A DNA stretch of 64,000 bases from Bacteroidetes bacterium HGW-Bacteroidetes-16 (GCA_002840975.1 PHDN01000004.1:62001-126000), one strand, 5' to 3'. Shown: positions 1-10,600, numbered from the stretch's first letter. Notes: generated by a model not told the origin, from the letters alone. Numbers and translations: made by a program.

Positions 1-338
1 TAGCAATCAGCCGCGCGCAGATAGGCGGTTAAGAATTCTGTAAACAGGATAGTCTCAGGATTTTTTACCCGTTCACTTTCAGGTGGATAGTTCAAGCTGT
101 TTAACTGGTTAACAGACCCTGAATTTTCCGAAATATTGATCAGGTCATGAATGCGTTGATCCATAAAGGCAGTTACCCGGGCCGTCTTCTCAACCCGTAC
201 AAAGGTGAGTTGTTCAAAAGTACGCCCAATCAATGCTTCTTTGGCTTTTGAATAAAAGATGGTGTCGATGGCCAAAAGAGGCAACAAGCTCAATACAAAA
301 AAATTAATAATGAGTTTTTTGGTTACAGTAATCCTCAT
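1..338 (-). CDS. Membrane sensor protein, N-terminal part (cut by window edge)
   Basis: Reading leftward from the ATG at 338 there is an open frame of 112 codons that runs off the window. The product begins MRITVTKKLI and has one hydrophobic segment at about residues 8-26, followed by a soluble stretch rich in charged residues (RVEKTARVTAFMDQRIHDL). This layout, one membrane anchor followed by an extracytoplasmic helical region, is typical of sensor histidine kinases and chemoreceptor-like proteins with a periplasmic sensing domain. The output domain lies outside the window, so the class is inferred. A TAnnTTTG promoter element lies 23 bases upstream of the start. Confidence 0.55.
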   Translation of the reverse strand, partial: MRITVTKKLIINFFVLSLLPLLAIDTIFYSKAKEALIGRTFEQLTFVRVEKTARVTAFMDQRIHDLINISENSGSVNQLNSLNYPPESERVKNPETILFTEFLTAYLRAADC

Positions 339-361
339 AACGGTCGCATTGGCTTTTCAGG

Positions 362-369
362 CAAAGCTA
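362..369 (-). promoter_or_regulatory. Bacteroidota -7 promoter element (TAGCTTTG)
   Basis: On the minus strand this reads TAGCTTTG, an exact match to the Bacteroidota -7 consensus TAnnTTTG, 23 bases before the ATG of the sensor at 338. No clear -33 TTTG is visible. Confidence 0.45.
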
Positions 370-393
370 ATGAAAACATAAACAGGAATAAAA

Positions 394-534
394 ATGAAGA
401 TTGCCCATGTAACCAAAGATGAAAAAATGAAAAACCTGGTGAGGGATTATGAAGTATTGATGAAAGACACCGTCCAGGAATTCGGTCTGTTCGAAATTAT
501 GGAAGCACCCCATAGTTGGGTTGTGGAGGAATAA
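394..534 (+). CDS. Small hypothetical protein, 46 residues, possibly a gene remnant
   Basis: An ATG-started frame of 46 codons with an acidic, tryptophan-containing end (HSWVVEE). It is divergent from the sensor gene at 338 and ends 3 bases before the stop codon of the transposase remnant on the other strand. I do not recognise the family. It could be a genuine small protein or the 5' piece of a gene interrupted when the insertion sequence arrived. Nothing in its surroundings suggests a function. Confidence 0.3.
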   Translation: MKIAHVTKDEKMKNLVRDYEVLMKDTVQEFGLFEIMEAPHSWVVEE

Positions 535-537
535 GGG

Positions 538-1109
538 TCAGTCTTCCCACTCCTGGCTTAAGCCAGGTTCCCTTGAGTTTGGCCAATTTCTTATATATAA
601 CGGTGCTAAAACGCTGAGGTTTTTCCCATTTTGAAGGCTTGGTAATACAATATATTTGTTCACGAAGTCGCCGAAATTCATTCCAACTTCTTTTGCTTGC
701 AAATGAGTTCTAATATTGTTAAGTAAATCACCAGTAGTAATTCTATCTTTATTTTCGTTAGTATACCATTTTGGTCTTGGAATAGTTGGATTACCTGATT
801 TTTGATACGCTCTGTGACTTACAATATTCAGCTTCCATACATAAGTTCTTTTAAAAGTTTCCATGAATCACGATTCGAGAATGCGTCATGACATTCGTTT
901 ATCAAGTCATCCAATTCATCAATTAAGTTTCTTTGGAAAGTTTTTTTAGTCTCCAATTCTATCGAATTAGGTCTTTTAAGAACCATTTTTTTCTTGTTCT
1001 CAATAACCCATTCGACAACTTCTCCTTTCTCAAATTCCATTGCTTGTGCAACGGCAGATGGAAAATTAATGCACCATTGTTCGCTGGCCTCTCCTTTAAT
1101 TGATTGCAT
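538..1109 (-). pseudogene. Insertion-sequence transposase remnant (AbrB-like N-terminus plus C-terminal end)
   Basis: Two overlapping minus-strand frames make up the remnant. The first (start at 1109, stop at 828) encodes a SpoVT/AbrB-like domain (QWCINFPSAVAQAM, then FEKGEVVEWVIENKKK) followed by a helical segment ending INECHDAFSNRDSW. I recall this combination from the N-terminus of a group of DDE insertion-sequence transposases. The second (864 to 538, another frame) resembles the extreme C-terminal end of such transposases, with a short tail after VLAPLYIRN. The several hundred residues that should carry the DDE catalytic core are missing, so the element has an internal deletion and a frame change. 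No convincing terminal inverted repeats or target duplication were found. Confidence 0.55.
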
Positions 1110-1175
1110 TTTTGTTGGATATCCTATGATTACAAAATTTAATATAACTAGTCTTATAACTAGATACATAACTAT

Positions 1176-1215
1176 AAAAAAAGTCAAAAGATCTACATTC
1201 TTTTGACTTTTTTTT
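1176..1215. terminator. Bidirectional intrinsic terminator hairpin
   Basis: A perfect inverted repeat: AAAAAAAGTCAAAAG (1176-1190), a 9-base loop, then CTTTTGACTTTTTTT. The stem is followed by a T run on both strands. On the minus strand it would stop transcripts from the ABC transporter genes before they reach the transposase remnant. Confidence 0.6.
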
Positions 1216-1240
1216 ATCTAGTTAAATACAAACTCAAGGG

Positions 1241-1270
1241 AAAGCCGAATCTGTTGATTAGGCTTTTTTT
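1241..1270 (+). terminator. Intrinsic terminator-like hairpin
   Basis: AAAGCCGAATC (1241-1251), loop TGTT, GATTAGGCTTT (1256-1266), continuing in T residues to 1270. The stem has 11 pairs with one mismatch. The T run lies on the plus strand, where no nearby gene needs it. It could be an end of the lost insertion element or a stem in the 3' end of the minus-strand transporter transcript. Confidence 0.4.
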
Positions 1271-1300
1271 ATGTAAACAGGGGCAGTTAAAATATACATA

Positions 1301-3751
1301 CTATTGTACCTTGAGCGCAACGGACGGATTTTCATTCACCACTTTTACCGAACGCACCAGTACCGTAAAAAGCGCGACCAACAAGGCTAGTAGAATACTC
1401 ACAATAAAATAGCCGATGTGGATAGAAATATGGTAGGCAAATCCCTCAAGCCATTTATTGATCAAAAAAAATACAATGGGTGTTGCAATAAGGCCTGACA
1501 AAAAAACCAATTTCAGATAGCCCAGAGCCAACATGGTAATTAATTGTTTTTCAGATCCGCCCAACACCCTTCGGATGCCAATTTCACGTGTACGCTGTTG
1601 TATAAGGAAAGAGGAGAGGCCATAAAGGCCCAGACTGGAGATAAAAACCACAAACAACGAAAAGTAAAAAAACAGGTTGAGCATTTTTTTATCTCCACTG
1701 TACAAACTCCCGATCTTCGACTGCAATGAAATCATGTGTAAAGTACCTCCTGAAGGGACTTTTTTCCAGGTGTCGCTGATGTGCAATTCAGCTTCTTCAT
1801 GTCTTCCGGGCACAACCTTTACCATGATATATCGTGACACATGCGGTGTAAGCAGAAACACCATGGGATCCACATCCTGATGCAAAGAGGATGAGTTGAA
1901 ATTCCTGACGACACCTACAATTTTGCCTCCTTTTTTTCCTGCATAATTAAACGGAACCCCAACCACAGTATCGAGGCCTAAAAAATCAACAGCAGCTTCG
2001 TTTATGATAAATCCGGTCGCGGTATCATCACTGGGGAAATCATCAAAATACCGGCCGCTGATCAATGGAATATTCAGTAACCTGAAAAACCCGTATCCAA
2101 CCTCAAAATAATTGATGGTCTGCACCGGAATTGCATTGGTATCACCCACCTGAAAAAGCATTTTGCCTTCGGTATATCCCGGTACGTTTTGAGTTGATGA
2201 CACCTCGAGGATGGAACCATGCTTTGCCAACAGATCCATGGTTTGTTTAATTTGCTGTCGGAAATTGGTATCGCGGGGAACATTGATCACATATACATTC
2301 TCCGCATCAAAACCCAATTCATGATTTTTCAGGAAATTGATTTGTGAATACACAATGATGGTAGCCATGATCATACCGATTGATACTATGTATTGGATAA
2401 TAACCAGAAAATGCCTCATGATGCCAGCCGTAAACTGTTGCTTTCCAAATTTCCCAGACGAAAAAGAAGTGCCTTTTAACACGTGGGCAGGTTTGAACGA
2501 ATTGAGTACGAAAGCCGGAAAACTACCTCCAATAATAGAAAGTATTGATAAAAGCGCCAGCAGGACTATACCGAACGGAAAATTTTCCCGTGAAACAAGG
2601 CTATCCAATAAACTCAGGTTTTTATCTACCAATTGATTAAACTGTGGCATTAACCATTCAACCAATGCCAGTGCTAAAACAAAGGCAATTAGCGTGATAA
2701 TCAGCGATTCAACGATATATTGAACTGCCAGTTGTCTGGGTAAGGCACCCAGAACTTTGCGCATGCCAATTTCGCGCGAGCGCTTTAACGATCGTGCTGT
2801 TGTCAGGTTTATATAGTTGATGGAAGCCGTCAGCAAAATAAACAATGCGATCACTGCAAAGACATAAAGATTTCCCACATCCACGTTGGTGGGAGAATCA
2901 TACATCAGGCTCGAATTGAAATGTACAAGGGAAACCGACTCGAGAAAATACTGCATACTCCCAACCACATTCAGTTTTTCCTCCTGAATATACGCGGTCT
3001 CGCCCACGCGCTCAAACTCATTGAATCGATATTCAAAATCATCCGGATTAACAGTGTCTGCAAGTTTTACATAGGTATAACAGGTCATCCAGAAATAATC
3101 ATGTTCCAGGATTTTTAGTTCCTTTTCATTTAATGAAGAAACGGAAACGATGGCATCAAAATTCAGATGCGACAGCTTTTGTCTCATGTCGATGACTCCT
3201 GTAACCAGGTATTCACGCAGGTTTGTTCGAAGCTTGTTGCCAATTGCGGGTTTATCACCAAATATTTTTTTAGCAGTGGTTGAATTGATTACGATTGAAT
3301 TGGGTTTCAGCAATGCTGAATCACGGTTCCCTTCTAGAAAATGATAATCAAATATCCTGAAAAAGCTGCCATCTGCCAGACTAATGTCGGGTATTTCGAA
3401 GACCTCCCCATTCCAGGTAATGGTCGACACATCATTTTCATCTGCCGGATCGGTAAAAAATAAGTTGGTAGCTTCCTCAACACCGTGAAATTCATTGCGT
3501 AAATCGCTGGCCAACCTAAAAGGGGTCAATGCGATTTTTTCCGAATTCCCCTCCAGGGAGTATTCATTTGTAATCCGGTAAATTTTTTCATTATCTGACC
3601 AAAACCGGTCATACCTGACTTCGCTTTCGATGAAGAGGTAAATAAAGATAAAAACAGCGATGCCCAGCATTAAGCCTGCTACATTGAGTAATGTATAGCC
3701 TTTTTGCCGAACCAGCACCCTGATTCCAATCTTAAAATAGTTTCCGGTCAT
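1301..3751 (-). CDS. ABC transporter permease, MacB/FtsX type (816 residues)
   Basis: The protein has the layout of the large Bacteroidota FtsX permeases: an N-terminal membrane helix (about 20-42), a long periplasmic MacB_PCD-like domain, three helices at about 290-415, a further helix and periplasmic domain (from about 450), and three C-terminal helices (about 690-810). Two FtsX hallmarks are visible, EIGMRKVLGA after the first helix pair and EIGIRRVLGGS in the second half, showing the duplicated permease. MacB/LolCDE-type proteins do not carry solutes through a channel; they use ATP to drive extraction or extrusion by periplasmic motion. The ATPase gene ends 9 bases upstream, so the two form one operon. 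The facing NtrC-type two-component pair is the likely regulator. Confidence 0.88.
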   Translation of the reverse strand: MTGNYFKIGIRVLVRQKGYTLLNVAGLMLGIAVFIFIYLFIESEVRYDRFWSDNEKIYRITNEYSLEGNSEKIALTPFRLASDLRNEFHGVEEATNLFFTDPADENDVSTITWNGEVFEIPDISLADGSFFRIFDYHFLEGNRDSALLKPNSIVINSTTAKKIFGDKPAIGNKLRTNLREYLVTGVIDMRQKLSHLNFDAIVSVSSLNEKELKILEHDYFWMTCYTYVKLADTVNPDDFEYRFNEFERVGETAYIQEEKLNVVGSMQYFLESVSLVHFNSSLMYDSPTNVDVGNLYVFAVIALFILLTASINYINLTTARSLKRSREIGMRKVLGALPRQLAVQYIVESLIITLIAFVLALALVEWLMPQFNQLVDKNLSLLDSLVSRENFPFGIVLLALLSILSIIGGSFPAFVLNSFKPAHVLKGTSFSSGKFGKQQFTAGIMRHFLVIIQYIVSIGMIMATIIVYSQINFLKNHELGFDAENVYVINVPRDTNFRQQIKQTMDLLAKHGSILEVSSTQNVPGYTEGKMLFQVGDTNAIPVQTINYFEVGYGFFRLLNIPLISGRYFDDFPSDDTATGFIINEAAVDFLGLDTVVGVPFNYAGKKGGKIVGVVRNFNSSSLHQDVDPMVFLLTPHVSRYIMVKVVPGRHEEAELHISDTWKKVPSGGTLHMISLQSKIGSLYSGDKKMLNLFFYFSLFVVFISSLGLYGLSSFLIQQRTREIGIRRVLGGSEKQLITMLALGYLKLVFLSGLIATPIVFFLINKWLEGFAYHISIHIGYFIVSILLALLVALFTVLVRSVKVVNENPSVALKVQ

Positions 3752-3760
3752 AAAAACTGT

Positions 3761-4450
3761 TTAATCGAGTTTGTTCAGGTTTTCGTTGATAATCTGACCA
3801 TCGAACAGGTGCACCACTCGCCGGCTAAAAGCGGCATCACGTTGCGAGTGGGTGACCATAATGATGGTGGTCCCTTCCTTATTTAAGGCATCGAGCAGGT
3901 TCATCACTTCCTCTCCATGCATGCTATCGAGGTTTCCGGTTGGCTCATCAGCCAAAATCAGAGGTGGGTTTGCCACCACGGCACGGGCTACTGCAACGCG
4001 CTGCTGCTGTCCTCCTGAAAGCTGTAAAGGGAACATATTGCTTCTATGGGCAATCTGCATCTTTTCCAACAACGCTGTAACACGCTCTTGACGGGCTTTT
4101 TTCTTCCACCCAAGGTATTGAAGGGGTAACTCAACATTTTCGTAAACCGTAAGTTCCTCTATCAGGTTAAAATTTTGAAACACAAACCCAATGTGGTTTT
4201 TTCGAAGGATCGTCCGCTGCTTTTCTTTGAGTTTGGTAACGTTATGCCCCAACAGAAAAAAGGAGCCGGTATTCCAATCATCAATCATTCCCAGGATATT
4301 AAGCAACGTAGTTTTCCCGCATCCGGAAGGGCCCATTACCGCGACAAAATCACCCTCCTTAACATTGAAGTTGATGTTGCGCAAGGCGATTGTTTCTACC
4401 GATTCTGCCTGAAAAATCTTCTCCAGACCACTGGTTTCTATGATGTTCAT
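3761..4450 (-). CDS. ABC transporter ATP-binding protein, LolD/MacB type
   Basis: A 229-residue stand-alone nucleotide-binding subunit of the usual length for the LolD/MacB group. Walker A is GPSGCGKTT (40-48), the Q-loop glutamine is in FVFQNFNL (about 92), the signature is LSGGQQQR (144-151), Walker B is LILADEPT (164-171) and the switch histidine is H201. The ATG lies about 210 bases from the divergent sigma-54 activator gene. It forms an operon with the permease that follows. The substrate cannot be told; members of the group move lipoproteins, macrolides, peptides or cell-envelope material. Confidence 0.92.
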   Translation of the reverse strand: MNIIETSGLEKIFQAESVETIALRNINFNVKEGDFVAVMGPSGCGKTTLLNILGMIDDWNTGSFFLLGHNVTKLKEKQRTILRKNHIGFVFQNFNLIEELTVYENVELPLQYLGWKKKARQERVTALLEKMQIAHRSNMFPLQLSGGQQQRVAVARAVVANPPLILADEPTGNLDSMHGEEVMNLLDALNKEGTTIIMVTHSQRDAAFSRRVVHLFDGQIINENLNKLD

Positions 4451-4490
4451 GTGTTCGAGTTAGGGTTTCGTTCAACCTGTTAACAAAATT

Positions 4491-4507
4491 TAACTAATAC
4501 TATGCCA
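4491..4507 (-). promoter_or_regulatory. Candidate sigma-54 (-24/-12) promoter of the ABC transporter operon
   Basis: On the minus strand the sequence TGGCATAGTATTAGTTA fits the -24 element (TGGCA) exactly. The -12 position reads GT rather than GC at the correct 10-base distance from the GG. It ends about 40 bases before the ATPase start, and the facing gene encodes a sigma-54 activator. The imperfect -12 keeps confidence modest. Confidence 0.4.
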
Positions 4508-4661
4508 TTCAATTTATCTCACTGTAATTCAGCGTGTTGAAATAATATTTAAGTACATCTGTAACTATTCGTGTTCGAAATCGTCCATATTGTTGTGCAA
4601 AGGTGAACAAAATAAGTTTACTTTTATTGGGTATTACCTTCTCCATTAACTCGAAACTAAA

Positions 4662-6041
4662 ATGACAAAAATAAAGGCCCGTGTACTAATTGTTGATGAT
4701 GACGCGGATATTTTGTTGGCAGCAAAAATGTTTCTACGACAACACATTGAAATTGTCCATACCGAAAAAAATCCGGCAAATCTCCCGGACATATTAAAAA
4801 ACGAAGTGTTTGACCTCATTCTGCTCGATATGAATTTCTCGCGCGATGCAACCAGCGGACAGGAAGGGTTTCATTGGTTAAACGTGATACTTGAACAGGA
4901 TCCAGCTGCCACGGTCATTTTTATAACCGGCTACGGCGACATTGAGTTGGCCGTTCAGGGTATAAAAGAGGGAGCCACCAATTTCATCCTTAAGCCCTGG
5001 GAAAATCGCAAGCTATTGGCTACCATCGAAACTTCGCTTCGGGTGCGCGAATCAAAGGTTGAACTGGAGAGCCTGCGATCAACACAAAAAATGTTGATTG
5101 CCGATCAGGACCAGGCCTACAGCAATTTAATAGGTAACTCACCGGCCATGCAAAAGGTGATGAAAATGGCCTATCGTGTGGCTGGAACGGATGCTAACGT
5201 GTTGATACTTGGAGAAAATGGTACCGGAAAAGAGGTTGTGGCCAGGGCCATTCACCGGGCATCGAAGCGAAAAGACAAGGTGTTCATTAATGTAGATTTG
5301 GGAGCCATTACCGAAAGCTTGTTCGAAAGCGAGTTGTTTGGCTATAAAAAAGGAGCATTCACTGATGCCAAAGAGGATCGCGCCGGACGTTTTGAAGCAG
5401 CAACCGGAGGCACTATTTTTTTAGATGAAATTGGCAATTTAAGTCAGAACCTGCAATCAAAATTATTGAGTGTACTCCAAAGCCGTCAGGTAGTTAGACT
5501 GGGCTCAAACAAAGAAATACCTATCAACGTCAGGCTCATATGTGCCACCAACATGCCACTTTACCAAATGGTAAGTGAAAATAAATTCAGACAGGACTTA
5601 CTGTATCGAATCAACACGGTCGAAATCAAGTTACCGCCCTTGCGCGAACGACTCGAAGACATTGAACCCCTGGTAGAATTCTACATTGATACTTATTGCA
5701 TTAAGTACAAGGTAGCTAAAAAGCGCATCAATGCCGGCACATTAAAACGGCTTCAAATACACGATTGGCCAGGTAACATCCGCGAACTGCAACATGCCGT
5801 TGAACGCGCTGTTATTTTAAGCGAAAACACCATCCTGGAACCTCACGACTTCTTTGTTAGCGAAAATGAAGACAGGCAGTCGGACCAGTTTAATGCCGAT
5901 AATTTGAATCTTGAGGAAGTGGAAAGGGTTTTGGTTCGAAAAGTAATCGATAAACATGGGGGCAACATTAGCCGGGCGGCTAAGGAGCTGGGATTGACAC
6001 GTGCCTCTTTATACCGAAGAATTGAGAAATATGGTTTATAA
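4662..6041 (+). CDS. Sigma-54-dependent response regulator, NtrC family
   Basis: 459 residues in three domains. The receiver (1-125) has acidic pocket DDD 12-14, phospho-acceptor D56, T89 and K111. The AAA+ domain (about 155-385) has Walker A GENGTGK (184-190), the sigma-54 contact loop GAFTDA (231-236; consensus GAFTGA, with D a frequent variant in this phylum) and Walker B IFLDEIGNL (252-260). A Fis-type helix-turn-helix closes the protein (ISRAAKELGLTRASLYRRI). It should activate sigma-54 promoters when phosphorylated by the overlapping downstream kinase. The divergent transporter operon with a -24/-12-like sequence is the natural target. A near -7 box (TACTTTTA) lies upstream. Confidence 0.93.
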   Translation: MTKIKARVLIVDDDADILLAAKMFLRQHIEIVHTEKNPANLPDILKNEVFDLILLDMNFSRDATSGQEGFHWLNVILEQDPAATVIFITGYGDIELAVQGIKEGATNFILKPWENRKLLATIETSLRVRESKVELESLRSTQKMLIADQDQAYSNLIGNSPAMQKVMKMAYRVAGTDANVLILGENGTGKEVVARAIHRASKRKDKVFINVDLGAITESLFESELFGYKKGAFTDAKEDRAGRFEAATGGTIFLDEIGNLSQNLQSKLLSVLQSRQVVRLGSNKEIPINVRLICATNMPLYQMVSENKFRQDLLYRINTVEIKLPPLRERLEDIEPLVEFYIDTYCIKYKVAKKRINAGTLKRLQIHDWPGNIRELQHAVERAVILSENTILEPHDFFVSENEDRQSDQFNADNLNLEEVERVLVRKVIDKHGGNISRAAKELGLTRASLYRRIEKYGL

Positions 6042-7386
6042 ACGCTTTAGGATACAGATCATCATCAGGGTGGTGCTTATGGCCATTACCCTATTCTTTG
6101 TATTTTATCTTTTTCAAAAGCCTGCTTATCTGGTAAGTACCCTCATTTTGATTCTGATCAGTATCGCGCAGGTAATTTCGCTGATCCGTTACACGGAACA
6201 AACAAATCGGAAACTGGCCCGTTTTTTTGAATCCATCAGACATGCCGATTTCTCTACCTCCTTTTCGGAAAACGAGTTGGGGAAAAGTTTCGAAGGCTTA
6301 AACAACGAATTCAATCAGGTAATTGCAGCTTTCAACAAAAACAAAACCGAGAAGGAAGAACACTTTAATTATCTTCTCACTGTAATTCAACATGTGAGCA
6401 TAGGCATCATTGTGTTTAAACGCGATGGAAATGTGGATGTATTTAATAACGCAGTTAAACATCTGTTGCAAATTAACCGACTCAGAAAAATCAGTCACCT
6501 GAAAGAAGTTTCGAACGAACTCCCTGAAAAGTTGCTCTCCATGAGGGCAGGCGATAAAACCCTTTTCAAACTATTTGTAAACGATGAATTGCTGCAACTT
6601 TCGATGCATGCCACCGAATTTAAAATGCGCGGCGAGGAATATACATTGGTTTCTTTTCAGGACATCCATCCCGAGTTGGAACAAAAGGAAATTGAATCGT
6701 GGCAAAAACTGATCCGTGTGCTGACGCACGAAATCATGAACTCCATTACACCCATCTCCTCTTTGGCTGCCACCATTAAAGAAATTTTGGAAGAGAGAAG
6801 AGACCACTATCCCCCAAGAGATGAACAGGAAGCCGAAGATATTGAAAGCGTTACACAGGCCGTTGCAACCATCGAAAACCGGGGGAAAGGGCTGTTAAAC
6901 TTTGTGGAATTATACCGAAACCTAACACGAATACCAAAACCTCATTTTCGATATTTTAAGGCAAGCACCCTGTTCGAAAGTACCATGGAGCTGATGAACC
7001 CAAAGATTGAGCAACTTAACATCAAATGCACCACCCGAATCTTTCCCCAGGACCTGAAAATTCTTGCCGATCCTGATTTAATCGATCAGGTGTTGATCAA
7101 TTTAATACTGAATGCCATAGATGCTGTGGCCGAGGTCGATAAACCCCAGATCACCATTGTGGCATCTGTTAACCTGAATAACAGAACCACCATTGAGGTA
7201 GCCGATAACGGTAAAGGAATCAACCAGGATATCCTGGACAAAATTTTCATGCCCTTTTTCACATCAAAGAAAAGTGGCTCGGGCATTGGTCTGAGCCTTT
7301 CACGCCAGATCATGCAAATGCACAAAGGAACTATCAGCGTTCGTTCCAAGCCTGGTGAAGGAGCCAATTTTACGGTGATTTTCTAG
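6031..7386 (+). CDS. Sensor histidine kinase partner of the NtrC-type regulator
   Basis: I place the start at the ATG at 6031, which overlaps the end of the regulator gene by 11 bases; a GTG at 6001 is possible but would extend the overlap without adding a domain. The protein has two adjacent membrane helices (about 10-28 and 33-53) with almost no periplasmic loop, a PAS-like middle region, the H-box in VLTHEIMNSITPISSL, N-box NLILNAIDAV, G1 DNGKGI and G2 GSGIGLSLSRQIM. The near absence of a periplasmic domain suggests it senses something in the membrane or cytoplasm, for example a signal from the transporter itself. Translational coupling supports a cognate pair. Confidence 0.9.
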   Translation: MVYKRFRIQIIIRVVLMAITLFFVFYLFQKPAYLVSTLILILISIAQVISLIRYTEQTNRKLARFFESIRHADFSTSFSENELGKSFEGLNNEFNQVIAAFNKNKTEKEEHFNYLLTVIQHVSIGIIVFKRDGNVDVFNNAVKHLLQINRLRKISHLKEVSNELPEKLLSMRAGDKTLFKLFVNDELLQLSMHATEFKMRGEEYTLVSFQDIHPELEQKEIESWQKLIRVLTHEIMNSITPISSLAATIKEILEERRDHYPPRDEQEAEDIESVTQAVATIENRGKGLLNFVELYRNLTRIPKPHFRYFKASTLFESTMELMNPKIEQLNIKCTTRIFPQDLKILADPDLIDQVLINLILNAIDAVAEVDKPQITIVASVNLNNRTTIEVADNGKGINQDILDKIFMPFFTSKKSGSGIGLSLSRQIMQMHKGTISVRSKPGEGANFTVIF

Positions 7387-7606
7387 TGCTGTCTTTTATA
7401 AACACTGCATGTTGCAAAATACCTCATTGTGACTGATAATGCTCTTATACCGAGGAAGATGGTTATCAGGGCTAAATCATCAACCTTTTTATGCCCATGA
7501 TCTTTAACCAATATTGAAATTACTGCACTATTAAAACAATTAATGTATATTTACCTCATCATTTAACAAACTCTTTTAACCTATTTCTCTTCATAAAGTT
7601 GCGGGG

Positions 7607-10600
7607 ATGAGAACATTAAACACCTTTTTTACTTTTCTTATATGCATCTTTTTAATTCTTCAAAGTTGCGGTGAAACCAAAATCCAACAGAAAAATGAAA
7701 AGATTCAGCAGCTGTCAAATCTTTTGGCTGAAAAAAAACCGATTACGGTTCCGGGAATAAACGATTCGCTTTTAGTTGGAGTTCTTGGTGAAAATGGGCT
7801 GAAACACCCAAATTTCTTCTCAGGTGGAAAATGTGAAACGATTGTTTTTAATATACTTACAGGAGTTACCCCGGGAATTTCGTTCCTCCCTCAAACCATT
7901 GAACAAAAGATTGCAGGCGATCAGCCTGTGAAGAGTAAAGCACCTGTAATCATCCAGGTCCCAAAATCAAAACTATCAGCTGCTAACACAACACTTATTG
8001 AGCCCCAGATAGTTACATTGGTGCCGCGGGAGTTGGAAATGAGTCTGGACAGTCTTGCCCTATTTGATAAAAAAGCACTTGAAAGCGGTCTCATCACCAT
8101 TCAACACGAAGATTCTATTTTCCCTCCCATCAGGATATTTGCCCAACAGCCAAAGCATATTGAAGCCTTACCCTTTAGATATAAAGAAAATGCGCTGTTC
8201 GACCTGAGCTTTTTAGATGCTGATCAGGAATTACCCAATTCATACATCAGGGCCATTACGGAAGATAAAAATGGTACCATGTGGTTTGGAACTCACACCG
8301 GGGGGCTCATATCATACAACGGTTCATTCTTTAACCAATACACCATGCCGTGCGGACTTTCGTCGGACATGATACTTTCACTAATTAAAGACAAAAATGA
8401 CCATTTCTGGATGGGCACACATGGCGGTGGAGCCGATTATTTCGATGGTAAAAAAATTACACGGTACACCAAAAGACAAGGGATGCCGTCAAATATCATC
8501 CTGGCCATCATGGAAGATCATTTAGGGAATATTTGGTTTGGTACTACCAATGGTGTTTCATGTTTTGATGGAGCAACTTTAGTCACTTACACAACCAATC
8601 AGGGCCTTGCCGGCAACAATGTTGTATCTGTATTTGAAGACAACAACAACAATATTTGGTTTGGAACCAACAAAGGCGCTACCAGATTTGATGGAACCAC
8701 TTTTGTGACGTTTACTTCAGCGGACGGCCTTCCTTCAGATTACATCCTGACCATCGCTCAAGACCACCTCGACAATATTTGGTTTGGAACCAATGGTGGT
8801 GGGATTTCAAAATTTGATGGTGTCACATTCACCAATTACAGCACCGATCAAGGATTAGGAGGCAACGCTATTTTGTCGATTATTGAAGACCATGATGACG
8901 ATAACTTGTGGTTTGGAACTTTTGGAAACGGTGTCACCCGGTTTAATGGAACTACTTTTTCAAGTTACAATTCCGGGCAGGGTTTAAGCGATGATTACGT
9001 GCGTACTTTATTTGAAGATGACCAGGGGAACCTCTGGATTGGAACCGATGGTGGTGGTGTTTCTCATTTTAATTTCAACAGTTTTGTCCACTTTACCAAG
9101 GAACAGGGACTAAGCGACAATCTGGTGTTATCGATTTTTCAGGATAAAGAAACCAGGTTTTGGTTTAGTGTTTTCGGAGATGGCTTGCTCATTTTAAACG
9201 ATCCCAATCCTCCAAGCGAAAACAGCACTTTTTTGCATATCAACAGCAAGCAAGGGCTGGCGCACGACATTGTAACCTCAATGATCGAGGATTCAAATAA
9301 TGATTTTTGGTTTGCTACTTTTGGAGGTGGGGTGAGCAAAATGAGTGCAAAAGATTTTGAAACAGGAAAGATCACGTTTACAAACTATTCGGTGGATCAG
9401 GGACTACCAAGTGATATTGTCAGGGCAGTAATTCAGGATAAAAAGGGTGATATTTGGTTTGGAAGTGAAGGCGGTGCCACCAAATTCGATGGACAGAAGT
9501 TCTATACACTCAATCAGAAAAATGGCCTTGGCAGTAGTAAAGTACTGAGTATTTGCGAGGACCAAATGGGAGCACTCTGGTTTGGCACTATGGATGGCGG
9601 GGTTTCTCGATTATTTCAGGATACGCTCGTAAACTATACCACTGAACAAGGCCTTGCCAACAACACGGTGTGGACTATCATCCAGGATCATCAGGGCATC
9701 ATGTGGTTTGGAACAGACGGTGGCGGGGTAAGTGCATTTAACGGACAATCGTTTAGAACCTTTACTACAGAAGAAGGGTTGGGTAACAATTATGTTTTTT
9801 CACTTTCATGTGACAACAGCAATTCTATCTGGGCAGGAACTATCAGAGGACTTACCCAGATTATGGTTCCCGATAGTTTAAGTTCAAATAATGAACATTT
9901 TATTAATGACACATTTGTCATGCAAAATTACACCAAAATGGATGGGCTTGTCGGGGTTGATTTTTATACCAATGCCGTGTTTCATGATCAAAACAACCGC
10001 ATGTGGTGGGGAACCGACAAGGCGCTTTCGATGCTTGATTTAAACACTTATAAATCCAGCAAAAACGCACCAAATGCCCAACTGAATGCCATTTTGTTGA
10101 ACGATAAATCATATGTTTTCGATGAGCTAAAATCAAACACATCCAAATATTCCCAATCAGAAATCCGCTTTGGCGAGGTGCTGCCTTTTTCAAACTTGCC
10201 TGCAGATTTAAGCCTTCCTTATCACATAAACCACCTTACCTTTCAATTTTGTGCCGCCGACTGGGGTGCACCGCATCAGGTGCAATACCAGTATAAACTC
10301 GTAGGATTTGACGATGAATGGAGCTTGTTGAGCAAAGAAAATGTTGCCGATTACCGCAACATTACCCCGGGCCACTTTACATTTTTACTTCGCGCTACCG
10401 GAAAAGCAGGAGTTTGGAGCGAAACCATTAAATACCCATTTGTCATCAGATGGCCGTGGTATTTATCCTGGTGGTCCGTTGTTATCTATATTTTGGTTTT
10501 TATCCTTGGAATTTGGCTCATTATCAAGTGGAGGGTCAGCATCATTCAAAAACAAAAAACTGCCCTCGAAGGCATGGTCCGCCACCGGACCAATGAACTT

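Noticed and set aside
4500-4661. Specific activator-binding sites for the NtrC-type regulator
   Set aside because: Short TTCG/CGAA repeats are present, but none forms a convincing paired site.
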